From JAFGKM01 sp964403465 (GTDB lineage: Bacteria; Ratteibacteria; UBA8468; B48-G9; JAFGKM01), in the NCBI GenBank assembly GCA_964403465.1, contig CAYOFY010000016.1, positions 1 through 24,468 of the forward strand: DNA of 24,468 bases. Reading direction: 5' to 3'. Of this stretch, positions 15,306 through 23,232 are shown in pieces. How positions within the stretch are numbered: the stretch's first letter is position 1; each line of letters starts with the position of its first letter. The position numbers and the translations under genes are program-made. The notes under the pieces are model-generated. The model searched no databases. It worked only from the letters and a program-made list of their open reading frames with translations, and was not told where the DNA came from.

Positions 15306-16277
15306 ATGCCGGTAAATCTACCTCCACAATACCATCAGAAGGAATCCGAGTTAAAGACAGCGAAAACCCTTGAAGAAAAAATATCCATTCTTGAAGAACT
15401 GCTTGCCATTATGCCAAAACACAAATCTTCCGAAAAATTGCAGGCGCTCCTGAAGACAAAAATAGCCAAATACAGGAAGGTTATTGAGAAAGGGCACCAG
15501 ATTGCGAGAAGAACGACGATTCCGATCATTAAGAGAGAGGGGGCCGGCCAGCTTGCCATATGCGGGCCCACCAATTCGGGTAAATCAACTCTCCTTTCCG
15601 TTATTACAAAAGCGAAACCGCAGATCGCGGATTATCCCTATACAACAAAATTGCCTCTTCCCGGAATGATGCCTTATTCTGATATAAATATTCAACTTCT
15701 GGATACCCCCCCTCTTTCACCAGAATTTTCCGAAAACTGGATGGGAGATATCCTTAGAAAAACCGATGCTCTCCTGTTCATTTTTGACATTTCTTCTGAC
15801 ACGATAATTGAGGATATGGATGGTTCCATGAAGGTTCTTGAAAAATTCAGAATTAAGGATGAACAGCAATTTTCTTTTGCAAAAAACATCCTGTGGATTG
15901 CGAACAAAATAGATCTCCCCGGATATTCAACCATAAGAGGGATATTTAAAGAACTCTACGGGGAAAAAATCCCTGATTTTGTTGAAATATCCGCAAAGGA
16001 AGGCACAAATACCTCATGCCTCCCTGAAAAAATATTCAATACTCTTGGAATAATAAGGATTTACACAAAAATACCCGGGAAACCGCCCGATCTCGAAAAT
16101 CCCTATACAATCAAAAAGGATTCCACACTCATAGAGCTTGCAGAAATTATCCATAAAGACCTTGTACAGAATTTCAAGTACGCCCGTCTCTGGAGGCACG
16201 GTGAAAGCAATGCGTTTGTGGCAGGACGGGACTACATACTTGCGGACAGGGATATTATTGAAATACACACCGGATAG
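15306..16277 (+). CDS. DRG/Obg-like GTPase with C-terminal TGS domain
   Basis: A 323-residue TRAFAC-class GTPase of the COG1163 (DRG/Rbg) type. A basic N-terminal helical segment (about 1-75, including MPKHKSSEKL) is followed by the G domain: G1 GPTNSGKST at 87-95, G2-like PYTT at 111-114, G3 DTPP at 133-136, G4 NKID and G5 ISAKEG. A TGS domain occupies about 266-323. In G3 the glycine of the usual DxxG is replaced by proline. DRG proteins in eukaryotes and archaea are linked to ribosomes and translation; the bacterial members are little studied. The ATG has an SD (AGGA) 9 nt away. It may be co-transcribed with the response regulator. Confidence 0.88.
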   Translation: MPVNLPPQYHQKESELKTAKTLEEKISILEELLAIMPKHKSSEKLQALLKTKIAKYRKVIEKGHQIARRTTIPIIKREGAGQLAICGPTNSGKSTLLSVITKAKPQIADYPYTTKLPLPGMMPYSDINIQLLDTPPLSPEFSENWMGDILRKTDALLFIFDISSDTIIEDMDGSMKVLEKFRIKDEQQFSFAKNILWIANKIDLPGYSTIRGIFKELYGEKIPDFVEISAKEGTNTSCLPEKIFNTLGIIRIYTKIPGKPPDLENPYTIKKDSTLIELAEIIHKDLVQNFKYARLWRHGESNAFVAGRDYILADRDIIEIHTG

Positions 16278-16302
16278 AAGAAAAAGGAATACTGAATTGA
16301 CT

Positions 16303-16330
16303 TTGACTTTTTTTATGAAATGTATATAAT
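16303..16330 (+). promoter_or_regulatory. Strong sigma70-type promoter of the rpsF-dnaB operon
   Basis: TTGACT (16303-16308) and TATAAT (16325-16330) are separated by 16 bp, the same layout as the promoter at 1121-1148. A second TTGACT directly upstream (16297-16302) is at the wrong spacing. The predicted start near 16337 leaves a leader of about 80 nt before rpsF. Some bacteria carry an S6-S18-binding hairpin here; a convincing match could not be identified by eye. Confidence 0.75.
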
Positions 16331-16417
16331 ATGTTCTTTGCCGGATTCGGGAGTAATGATAATATTTGGACATTTTGTCGTTAAAAATCTTTCAAAACAC
16401 ATGGGAGAAACAAGATA

Positions 16418-16759
16418 ATGGAAAGAAAATATGAAGGGTGTTTTCTTCTCAGGGCAGATATTCCTGAAGAAGAGATATCAAAAGAGGTTGCTTTCATAGA
16501 GGAAAAAATATCGGGAAGCGGCGCCAAAATCGTCAGGAAAGAACTCTGGGGGAAAAAACATCTTGCCTATCCGATAAAGAAGAAGTCGGAAGCGATTTAT
16601 TATCTCTTTTATTTCAATGCGTCCCCCGAGACAATGCTGATTGCGGAACCTCAGATGAGAAGAAGAGAGAACATACTGAGATATCTGTTCTTGCAAAGGA
16701 AGCGATTCCCTGAGGGACAGAAGGAGGAAAATACAAATGCCAGGACCGAATCTAAATAA
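16418..16759 (+). CDS. rpsF: 30S ribosomal protein S6
   Basis: A 113-residue ribosomal protein S6, which pairs with S18 on the platform of the small subunit. It shows the typical start (MERKYEGCFLLR), then the conserved GKKHLAYPIKKK (about 45-56) and YYLFYFNA, followed by the MRRRENILRYL helix. The short charged C-terminal tail overlaps ssb by 23 bp. The ATG is preceded by GGGAGA about 9 nt upstream. It is the first gene of the conserved rpsF-ssb-rpsR-rplI-dnaB operon, downstream of a strong promoter. Confidence 0.97.
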   Translation: MERKYEGCFLLRADIPEEEISKEVAFIEEKISGSGAKIVRKELWGKKHLAYPIKKKSEAIYYLFYFNASPETMLIAEPQMRRRENILRYLFLQRKRFPEGQKEENTNARTESK

Positions 16760-17129
16760 AGTTTTCCTTATAGGTCGTTTGACGCGAGATCCTGAACTCC
16801 GGTACACTCCATCGGGACAGGCTGTAACCACCTTCGGATTGGCGGTTAACCGCGAATACATATCCAAGGAGGAAAAAAGAGAAGAAACCTGTTTCATAAA
16901 TCTCGTTATATGGGGGAAAAGAGCCGAGGTCTGCGCTGAATATTTGAAAAAGGGCGGTTTGATCTTTGTGGAAGGGAGGCTGCAGTACAGGAAATGGGAA
17001 ACGCAGGACAACGAAAAAAGGTCAACAGTCGAAGTGGTGGTGGAGAATTTTCAGTTTCTTGACAGACCGCCTGCCAGCATAGCTTCTGAGAAGGAGGAAA
17101 AGGAAGATGCCGACCAAAAAGAGGGTTAA
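16737..17129 (+). CDS. ssb: Single-stranded DNA-binding protein with atypical C-terminal tip
   Basis: A 130-residue SSB with one OB fold: NKVFLIGRLTRDPELRYTPSG at the N-terminus (about 7-27), FGLAVNR, ETCFINLVIWGKRAE (50-64) and VEGRLQYRKWE (78-88). It binds single-stranded DNA during replication and repair. The linker after residue 110 is short and the protein ends EKEEKEDADQKEG. It is acidic but lacks the usual DDxPF-type tip that recruits partner proteins. The ATG has an excellent SD (AAGGAGGA) and overlaps rpsF by 23 bp. Its last 23 bp overlap rpsR, whose SD is encoded within the SSB tail. No second ssb gene is in the window. Confidence 0.97.
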   Translation: MPGPNLNKVFLIGRLTRDPELRYTPSGQAVTTFGLAVNREYISKEEKREETCFINLVIWGKRAEVCAEYLKKGGLIFVEGRLQYRKWETQDNEKRSTVEVVVENFQFLDRPPASIASEKEEKEDADQKEG

Positions 17130-17325
17130 GGTTTGCCAGTTCTGCAAAGGGAGCACCGAGGAGATTGATTACAAAGATACGGGCAGGATTAGAAGATTCA
17201 CCAGCGGCAGAGGCAAAATACTGTCTCCCAAGATAACCGGTGTATGCGCAAAACATCAGAGGATGCTTGCACAGGCTTTGAAAAGAGCCCGATTGCTGGG
17301 ACTTCTGCCTTTCATAAAGGTATAG
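17107..17325 (+). CDS. rpsR: 30S ribosomal protein S18 (zinc-binding form)
   Basis: A 72-residue S18. The RNA-binding core ITGVCAKHQRMLAQALKRARLLGLLPF (43-69) is diagnostic. Cys10, Cys13, Cys47 and His50 form a CxxC...CxxH set, so this is the zinc-binding (C+) version that many bacteria have lost. A purine-rich SD (GAGGAAAAGGAAG) lies within the 3' end of ssb. The 23-bp overlap with ssb has the same length as that between rpsF and ssb. Its product binds S6, encoded two genes upstream. Confidence 0.97.
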   Translation: MPTKKRVKVCQFCKGSTEEIDYKDTGRIRRFTSGRGKILSPKITGVCAKHQRMLAQALKRARLLGLLPFIKV

Positions 17326-17355
17326 GGTATTCGGCTCAGAAGGAGAGGAGAAAAC

Positions 17356-17805
17356 ATGAAGGTAATATTTATCAGGGATCTCCAGGGGAAAGGCAGGAAA
17401 GACGAGATAAAAGACGTGCGTACGGGATATGCCAGGAATTACCTGATACCCGAGGGAATTGCGATAGAAGCAACAGGCAAGAATATAATGATATTGAAAA
17501 ATCAAGAGCAGTTGCTCGCAACAAGGAAGAAAAAGATGTTATCCCAGGCAAAAGACATAAAAAATGCCCTGAGGGAAGAGTCCATAACCATCAACGCCAA
17601 GGCAGGCCAGGATGACAAGCTTTTCGGCGCCATAACCTCCGAAGACATAGCAGAAGCAATCCGCAGGCAGAAGAATATAGAAATTGATAAGCATCAGATT
17701 ATGATTGAACAACCCATCAAGAAACTGGGGATATACAGGGTTCAAATCAGGCTGAGCGAAGATATCACTGGAGAAATCAAGATATGGGTGGTAAGAGAGA
17801 AATAA
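17356..17805 (+). CDS. rplI: 50S ribosomal protein L9
   Basis: A full-length L9 of 149 residues. The N-terminal rRNA-binding domain starts MKVIFIRDLQGKG and carries GYARNYLIP at 24-32. A long connecting helix follows (about 41-75), then the C-terminal domain with ITSEDIAEAI and GIYRVQIRL. L9 binds 23S rRNA near the L1 stalk. The ATG has a good SD (AGGAGAGGAG). It lies 30 bp after rpsR and 1 bp before dnaB, in the standard operon order. Confidence 0.97.
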   Translation: MKVIFIRDLQGKGRKDEIKDVRTGYARNYLIPEGIAIEATGKNIMILKNQEQLLATRKKKMLSQAKDIKNALREESITINAKAGQDDKLFGAITSEDIAEAIRRQKNIEIDKHQIMIEQPIKKLGIYRVQIRLSEDITGEIKIWVVREK

Positions 17806-17806
17806 A

Positions 17807-19168
17807 ATGCCTGTAAAGAAGAAAAAAACAGCGTTTGAAGATAAAATCCCACCACAAAGCATAGAGGCTGAAAAAGCACTTCTCGGCTGCATGCTGATCA
17901 GCGAAGCGGCGAGAATAGAATCCTTCGAAGCTCTGAAAGAAGATTTTTTCTACAATGAAACCCACAAGAAAATCTTTTCTGCCCTGTGCATGCTTTTTGA
18001 AAAGAACGAAAAGTGCGACCTCATAACACTCACAAACAAATTGAAACAGCAGGATATGCTTGACGAAATCGGGGGCGTTGGATATCTGAGTGAAATTGTG
18101 GAACTTATGCCGACCGCGGCAAATTTTGATGAATATATAAAAATCGTGAAAGACAAGTATATACTCCGCGCTGTCATTGAAAACGCCACTCAGATAATAT
18201 TCGAAGCTTCGGCGAACCCTGAAGAAGTTGATTCTTTCCTGGATAAAGTGGAATCAATTATCTTTGACATAGGTCAGAAGAAAACCAAAAGAACCGTTTA
18301 TCCCCTCAAAGACCTCGTGAAAGAAAGCCTTGATACCATTGACGAGATACATAGCAGACGGGGGTTCGTCACAGGCATACCTACGGGATTCAAAGATCTT
18401 GATAACAAGATTACAGGACTCCATCCTTCAGAATTTATCATCATAGCATCCAGGCCGTCCATGGGAAAAACCGCCCTCGCCTGCAATATCGCTCTTAATC
18501 TGAATACCGGAGGCGTCGCTGGTGCAGCAAAACTTCCCATACTCATCTTCAGCCTTGAAATGAGCAAAGAGCAGCTTGTACAGAGGATGCTATGCTGCGA
18601 GGCACAGATTGACTTCATGAAACTGCGCCAGGGTATGCTTTCGGATCAGGATCACGGCAGATTGCTTCAATCAGGCGGAAGGCTTTCAGAAGCTCCGATA
18701 TTTATTGATGACAGTCCCTCATTAAATGCTTTTGAATTGCGGGCGCGCGCCAGGCGCATGAAATCGAGCGAAAACGTACAACTGATTATAGTAGATTACC
18801 TGCAACTTATGAAGAGCCGGGGAAGGGCGGAAAATCGGCAACAGGAGATAAGCGAAATTTCGGCCTCTCTGAAAACACTTGCCAAGGAACTCAATGTCCC
18901 GGTCATAGGCGTTTCTCAGTTAAACAGGGCGACGGAACAGAGAGGAACGAGGGAGCCGCAACTGTCGGACTTGCGGGAAAGCGGCTCGCTGGAACAGGAC
19001 GCAGACCTCGTTCTTCTTCTTTACAGGGAGGATTTCTATAACGAGACAAATACAGGCATTGCGGATATCATGATAGCAAAACAGAGGAACGGCCCCACGG
19101 GAAGAGTTAATCTCACCTTCAGGAAGGAATTCACGAGATTTGAAAATTACAGCAAGCGAATAGAGTGA
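17807..19168 (+). CDS. dnaB: Replicative DNA helicase DnaB
   Basis: A 453-residue replicative helicase, the hexameric 5'-3' motor of the replication fork. The N-terminal DnaG-interacting domain starts at PPQSIEAEKALLGCML (15-30). The RecA-like domain has TGIPTGFKDLD (189-199), Walker A SRPSMGKT (215-222), FSLEMSKEQL, Walker B LIIVDYLQLM, and the C-terminal DLRESGSLEQDAD and KQRNGPTG motifs. No intein or insertion is present. The ATG starts 1 bp after the rplI stop. Its TGA overlaps the GTG start of the permease gene (GTGA, 19165-19168). No origin-like repeats or DnaA boxes were noticed. Confidence 0.98.
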   Translation: MPVKKKKTAFEDKIPPQSIEAEKALLGCMLISEAARIESFEALKEDFFYNETHKKIFSALCMLFEKNEKCDLITLTNKLKQQDMLDEIGGVGYLSEIVELMPTAANFDEYIKIVKDKYILRAVIENATQIIFEASANPEEVDSFLDKVESIIFDIGQKKTKRTVYPLKDLVKESLDTIDEIHSRRGFVTGIPTGFKDLDNKITGLHPSEFIIIASRPSMGKTALACNIALNLNTGGVAGAAKLPILIFSLEMSKEQLVQRMLCCEAQIDFMKLRQGMLSDQDHGRLLQSGGRLSEAPIFIDDSPSLNAFELRARARRMKSSENVQLIIVDYLQLMKSRGRAENRQQEISEISASLKTLAKELNVPVIGVSQLNRATEQRGTREPQLSDLRESGSLEQDADLVLLLYREDFYNETNTGIADIMIAKQRNGPTGRVNLTFRKEFTRFENYSKRIE

Positions 19169-19947
19169 AAAATATGCTGAATTTTATGGAAAAAACCGGG
19201 ACGACTATCCTGACCTACCTTTCTTATTTCGGCTCGCTCGCCATGTTGACCGTCAATTCATTCAAGAAGATTATGTACCCGAGAAAAACCGAAAACATCT
19301 TTGAACATATTGAGGAAATCGGCATCAACTCATTTCCACTGGTCGGCATCATTTCCATCTTCATAGGCATGGTTCTTGTAATGGAAACTTCTTATACACT
19401 GAAAAAATTCGGAGCGGAGATTTACTCCGGAGGCATTGTTTCAATATCAATGATAAGAGAGTTGGGACCGGTGTTTGTCGCCATGGTCATGTCAGGAAGA
19501 GTCGGAGGGGCCATGGCCGCAGAAATCGGCACAATGAAAATTACCGAACAGATAGATGCCATGAGGGTTATGGCCGTGGACCCTGTTGCATATCTTGTCA
19601 GTCCGCGACTTCTCGCCGGAATTATTTCTCTCCCTGCTCTTTTCATAATAAGTTTTTTTCTATCCATAATCGGTGCGTTCATCATAGGAGTTTTTATGGT
19701 CGGCATCCCATCCGGAATGTTTCTGTATCAGACCTTCAGATTCATAGTATTGCGTGACCTCCTGATAGGCTTCATCAAATCCGCTGTATTTGCCGTGGTT
19801 GTCGTCACAGTAGCCGCCCATGAGGGATTGAGGGCTCACGCGGGCGCCGTAGGTGTGGGAAAAGCCGCAACGACCTCCGTGGTGATATCATTTTTCCTTA
19901 TAATACTGTCCAACCTTATACTGACGGGCATTTTTTACTTTATCTAA
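19165..19947 (+). CDS. MlaE-family ABC transporter permease
   Basis: A 260-residue MlaE/YrbE-family permease with an amphipathic N-terminal helix and about five transmembrane segments. The family core is very clear: IRELGPVFVAMVMSGRVGGAMAAEIG (97-122), then TMKITEQIDAMRVMAVDP (123-140), containing the coupling helix that docks on the MlaF ATPase. MlaE proteins move phospholipids or other lipids across the periplasm of diderms, together with MlaF and an MCE protein (MlaD). Neither partner is encoded here. The GTG at 19165 overlaps the dnaB stop; an ATG at 19174 is an alternative. Its position at the end of a replication operon suggests read-through expression. Confidence 0.93.
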   Translation: MKNMLNFMEKTGTTILTYLSYFGSLAMLTVNSFKKIMYPRKTENIFEHIEEIGINSFPLVGIISIFIGMVLVMETSYTLKKFGAEIYSGGIVSISMIRELGPVFVAMVMSGRVGGAMAAEIGTMKITEQIDAMRVMAVDPVAYLVSPRLLAGIISLPALFIISFFLSIIGAFIIGVFMVGIPSGMFLYQTFRFIVLRDLLIGFIKSAVFAVVVVTVAAHEGLRAHAGAVGVGKAATTSVVISFFLIILSNLILTGIFYFI

Positions 19948-19965
19948 GGGGCCCGGGGAAACACC

Positions 19966-20742
19966 ATGGCAATAAAAGACTTCATTGAGTTCATAGAGGG
20001 ATGGCTGGGAAAACTCAATCCAGAAGAAGGTCTTTTGTATGGAAATCCCGATAACCGTGTAACAGGGATAACTGTTTGCTGGATGGTAACTGAGAAGGTA
20101 ATAGATTTCTCGGCTGAAAAAAGTCATAATTTCATAATTACCCATGAGGATTTGCTTTTTCCACCCGGTTATGCCAGTTCCGATAGCGCCAACCTTACAG
20201 AAAAACCCGGCATGGTGAGCAAGAAAAGAATAGACCTGCTTGATAGGAACGGAATATCGGTTTTGCGTCTTCATTCTCTTACCGACAGGCATTTTATCCT
20301 TGATGATGTAGGAAAGGTCCTGTCCCTTGGAGAACCCGTGGTAAAAAATGGATTGCAGAGAGTATATGAAATCCAGCCGGTCTCCCTGGAGAAGTTTGCC
20401 TGGGGTGTTAAAAAAAGCATTGGAACACCGCATATAAGGGTCACGGGAAACAAGAATCAGAAGGTCAGAAGAATAGGAAGTCTCTGGGGGGGAGTAGGAT
20501 TGAGCATTAACGCGGGTTTCATAAATAATATCCTTAATTATAAAGTTGATACGGTTATTTCCGGAGAGTCCGATGAATACACCATGAGGGCTCTTATTGA
20601 CATAAACGTGGGACTTGTGGAAATCGGCCATGAAACAAGCGAAGAACCCGGGCTAAGGAATTTTGCAAACGCCGTGAGAGAAAAGATGAAGACTGTTCCA
20701 GTTCAATACATCAGTAACAATCCGCCTTACAAGGTTCTGTAA
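19966..20742 (+). CDS. Nif3-like dinuclear metal-centre protein
   Basis: A 258-residue Nif3/YbgI-family protein (the 'GTP cyclohydrolase I type 2' or DUF34 family; molecular function unsettled). Typical features are GLLYGNPDNRVTGITVC (22-38), FIITHEDLLF (56-65), the middle acidic site near LTDR (105-108), the glycine-rich GGVGLS at 175-180 and GHETSEE at 221-227. Compared with E. coli YbgI the metal ligands map to His60, Glu61 (normally a second His), Asp107, His222 and Glu226. The metal centre is probably retained but with one His-to-Glu change. It is 18 bp after the permease gene and ends the operon. Confidence 0.85.
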   Translation: MAIKDFIEFIEGWLGKLNPEEGLLYGNPDNRVTGITVCWMVTEKVIDFSAEKSHNFIITHEDLLFPPGYASSDSANLTEKPGMVSKKRIDLLDRNGISVLRLHSLTDRHFILDDVGKVLSLGEPVVKNGLQRVYEIQPVSLEKFAWGVKKSIGTPHIRVTGNKNQKVRRIGSLWGGVGLSINAGFINNILNYKVDTVISGESDEYTMRALIDINVGLVEIGHETSEEPGLRNFANAVREKMKTVPVQYISNNPPYKVL

Positions 20743-20764
20743 GGTATTTATTACCTGTTGCTTT
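20742..20764. terminator. Weak hairpin between convergent genes
   Basis: AGGTA and TACCT (20742-20746 and 20752-20756) form a 5-bp stem with a 5-nt loop directly at the Nif3-like stop codon. A T-rich stretch (GTTGCTTTT) follows. It lies in the only gap between the plus-strand operon and the convergent ceramidase-like gene. The stem is short and AT-containing, so it would be a weak terminator at best. Confidence 0.35.
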
Positions 20765-20772
20765 TCAAACCA

Positions 20773-22119
20773 TCAGCACCTTTCCAGAGATTTGAGTAAT
20801 TCCAGAGCTTTTGACACAATCAACTCACCAGCCTGCGGCGACAGTTTACTTGATACTGCAAGTCTCGCTTCATAACATCCGTTCTCCAGCGCACGCCCGG
20901 TTATCACATATCCGCAGTACCCGTTTGTCAGTTCCCAGAGCATGGTTTTTGAAAAAGCAGACCTTTTTTTTATTTCAATCTGGTATTCCACAAAGAGTTC
21001 CGCAGGCACCGTCACTATTGCAATATCCCCAAGGCGGTATGCGGAAACCTCAACAGGATATGATTCCCTGAAAGGTCTGGCACCTTCCAGCCGAACCACC
21101 CACTCGGCAAAATAACGGTCAAGCATCGTATTTATATCCGTCTTGTCAGCTTTCTCAACAGGATGTTCCTCAAGGTATTTCCGCGCATCCTTGAGCGACA
21201 AATCTTCTCTCCCGGCATGACGGGCCGGCGCTTGAATGGTCGTATGTGATGCCCCCAGGGTAATATCTGTGCAAATCCTGTGGGTTTTTTCGTTGATTAT
21301 GTCCAGCACAGAATCACCGAGAATCTTGCCTGTTTTTTCCATTATTCCAAGACGGTCGGAGGAGAGATTTTCAGCAACGGTGAAGTCAATCGGTGAGGTA
21401 TTCCCCGCCGCTCCCTGGAAATAGAGTACTGGGATATCCCCTGTTTTCTCGCGGATAATCCGCCTTGCCACTCCGGGGAAATCCGCCGATATTTTGTTCT
21501 CTCCCAGGGAGAGGGTGCAGTGAGCCGAAAAGTTGATTAAAACACTTATTATTTCGCCTGTTGGCTTTCTGAACCATATGACTTGCAGGTCCTCATCCGC
21601 CGGACCCTCTGTTGTAATTACGGGAGGGTCCTGAGGTCCCGGACTCATGATGACCTTTCCGCCCTTGACCACCAGGCGCCTGTTGAAAGTTGCCCTGACC
21701 CTCCTCCTTCCATATCCCATCTCAGCCGGAGCCAGTCTTGAACATGCGTCAGTCGCTGCCCTGACTATTCTGGAGAAAACCTCTTCTGACATACTGCTGT
21801 CCACTTCAACGTCGGGGATACATCTGAAAACACTCGGTCCGTTATGTGTATGAGTGCAGCTTACAGCCACCAGTTCAGGCTTCGTTCCGGTCACACCGGC
21901 TATCTCCCTGCGAAGTCTGTCATGTATCTCGTCGCTCAGAAGGCAGAGGTCACAGCTCAAAAAAACAAGCCTCTCATCCCCGTTGTCAATAACGACCGCA
22001 CCTGTGTAAACAGGGTTTATCACCCCTGTGGATTCCCTCACCCACATTGAACCCGCAAGTATAGCGGGTCTGTCGGGAGTTATATCCTGACAGGCAGAAC
22101 CAACCTTAAGTTTTCCCAT
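20773..22119 (-). CDS. Neutral/alkaline ceramidase-like hydrolase
   Basis: A 448-residue protein resembling the catalytic domain of neutral ceramidases. By comparison with the Pseudomonas enzyme, the zinc ligands map to a His in CTHTHNGP (His90/His92), His200 (NFSAHCT), Glu374 (VPAEL) and a Tyr in NGYCGYVIT (Tyr401/404). The candidate nucleophile is Ser242 in GAAGNTSP. The N-terminal DITPDRP and ADFPG (212-216) are also family features. It has no signal peptide, lacks the C-terminal Ig-like domain and is shorter than true ceramidases, so it may act on another amide, perhaps a glycan-derived one (inference). The SD AAGGGG precedes the ATG. It follows the URO-D-like gene by 14 bp. Confidence 0.85.
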   Translation of the reverse strand: MGKLKVGSACQDITPDRPAILAGSMWVRESTGVINPVYTGAVVIDNGDERLVFLSCDLCLLSDEIHDRLRREIAGVTGTKPELVAVSCTHTHNGPSVFRCIPDVEVDSSMSEEVFSRIVRAATDACSRLAPAEMGYGRRRVRATFNRRLVVKGGKVIMSPGPQDPPVITTEGPADEDLQVIWFRKPTGEIISVLINFSAHCTLSLGENKISADFPGVARRIIREKTGDIPVLYFQGAAGNTSPIDFTVAENLSSDRLGIMEKTGKILGDSVLDIINEKTHRICTDITLGASHTTIQAPARHAGREDLSLKDARKYLEEHPVEKADKTDINTMLDRYFAEWVVRLEGARPFRESYPVEVSAYRLGDIAIVTVPAELFVEYQIEIKKRSAFSKTMLWELTNGYCGYVITGRALENGCYEARLAVSSKLSPQAGELIVSKALELLKSLERC

Positions 22120-22133
22120 TTTTCAATATCCCC

Positions 22134-23207
22134 TTATTCATAGGTCCCGTATTTTTTTGCACATTCCATGGCAAAAAGATAATCGTCAAGAGAAACCGTA
22201 GAAGGTATCGTATGGTCGCTGTGATATATATATCCCCCTCCTTTCTTGGCTACATCGAGTTTCGTCCTTATCTCCTCCTCTATTGCATGCCGATTGCCTG
22301 CTGCAAGAATATCCGCAGAGATGTTACCGAAAAGACATACCCGGTTGCCGAACTTCGGTTTGTAAATACGAACATCATTACCTGCCCGTGCTTCAAGTGG
22401 TTGCAAAGCATCAAATCCTGCATCAATCAATGAAGGAATTAACCTCTCTATGTTCCCATCCGTATGCAAAAGCAGAAATTTTCCACGGGATTTGCAAATA
22501 TCCCTTATCTGTTGATGGCAGGGAAGAAAAAATCTCCGGTAGTCTTCGGGGGAAAACATCGGACCGTTTTTGTACGCCATATCCGAAAAAAACCATATCG
22601 CGTCCCATTCCAGACCGGTGGAGAGTGTTTTCTGCAACATTTCTATTGAAAATTCCATATATGTCCTGCAGATATCTTCAATGAAATCCGGGTCTAATTT
22701 CATCTGTATGCACAGATTCTCTATGCCCAGCATTACGAAAGAAAACCAGAAAGGCTCCAGAAAATTAAGTGTTATGAAATATCCTTTTTGCCGTGCCTGC
22801 AGGGATTTCTCAGCAATCCCTTCTGTCAAACGACTTTCCGCGGCATCCAGAGCATGCTTCACCTTCTCCCAGTCATTCCTGTCCTTAACCGCATGGTCAA
22901 GTTCCACATGCGTGGCGTACCTGTTTTTCCAGTATTTTACCTTGACCCCGTAGGAATTCCTGTCCACCTTGTATTCGTCAGTCTCCTCATAGACAATATA
23001 CGGGAATGCCGAACTGAGTCCACAATCAAAAGGACCTATACTGCATATGGTATCAAGGCCGAAGAAATCTGCAATATTCGCATCTGCCGGCAGCCCTTCT
23101 TTCTGCCAGCGTTTGATTGTTTCCGGCCAGAAACTCTCAGTCATTGGTATTCGGTCAAGAGTCCTGTGCTCCAGTGCGGCTTTTATTCTATCGCAGGAAT
23201 TATGCAT
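22134..23207 (-). CDS. Uroporphyrinogen decarboxylase-family protein (MtaA/CmuA-like)
   Basis: A 357-residue TIM-barrel protein of the URO-D superfamily. It starts RIKAALEHRTLDRIPMTESFW and has FLLLHTDGNIERLIPSLIDAG (from about 244) and YHSDHTIPSTVS (328-339). It is not a heme-pathway HemE: the neighbouring genes and the divergent N-terminus argue against it. In corrinoid methyltransferases of this superfamily zinc is bound by an H-x-C motif; here the position reads HTD, so a different metal site or none is expected. Many such proteins occur beside sugar-metabolism genes with unknown function. The ATG has a strong SD (GGAGG). It is 25 bp downstream of the Gfo/Idh/MocA gene. Confidence 0.86.
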   Translation of the reverse strand: MHNSCDRIKAALEHRTLDRIPMTESFWPETIKRWQKEGLPADANIADFFGLDTICSIGPFDCGLSSAFPYIVYEETDEYKVDRNSYGVKVKYWKNRYATHVELDHAVKDRNDWEKVKHALDAAESRLTEGIAEKSLQARQKGYFITLNFLEPFWFSFVMLGIENLCIQMKLDPDFIEDICRTYMEFSIEMLQKTLSTGLEWDAIWFFSDMAYKNGPMFSPEDYRRFFLPCHQQIRDICKSRGKFLLLHTDGNIERLIPSLIDAGFDALQPLEARAGNDVRIYKPKFGNRVCLFGNISADILAAGNRHAIEEEIRTKLDVAKKGGGYIYHSDHTIPSTVSLDDYLFAMECAKKYGTYE

Positions 23208-23232
23208 TTTTTCCTCCAGGAATTTAAGGTTA

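Noticed and set aside
16331..16417. Possible S6-S18-binding autoregulatory leader before rpsF
   Set aside because: Only very short complementary stretches were found; the known motif could not be recognised with confidence by eye.
19888..20631. Long minus-strand open frame (247 codons) opposite the permease end and the Nif3-like gene
   Set aside because: It has no recognisable motif and lies antisense to two genes with clear family signatures.
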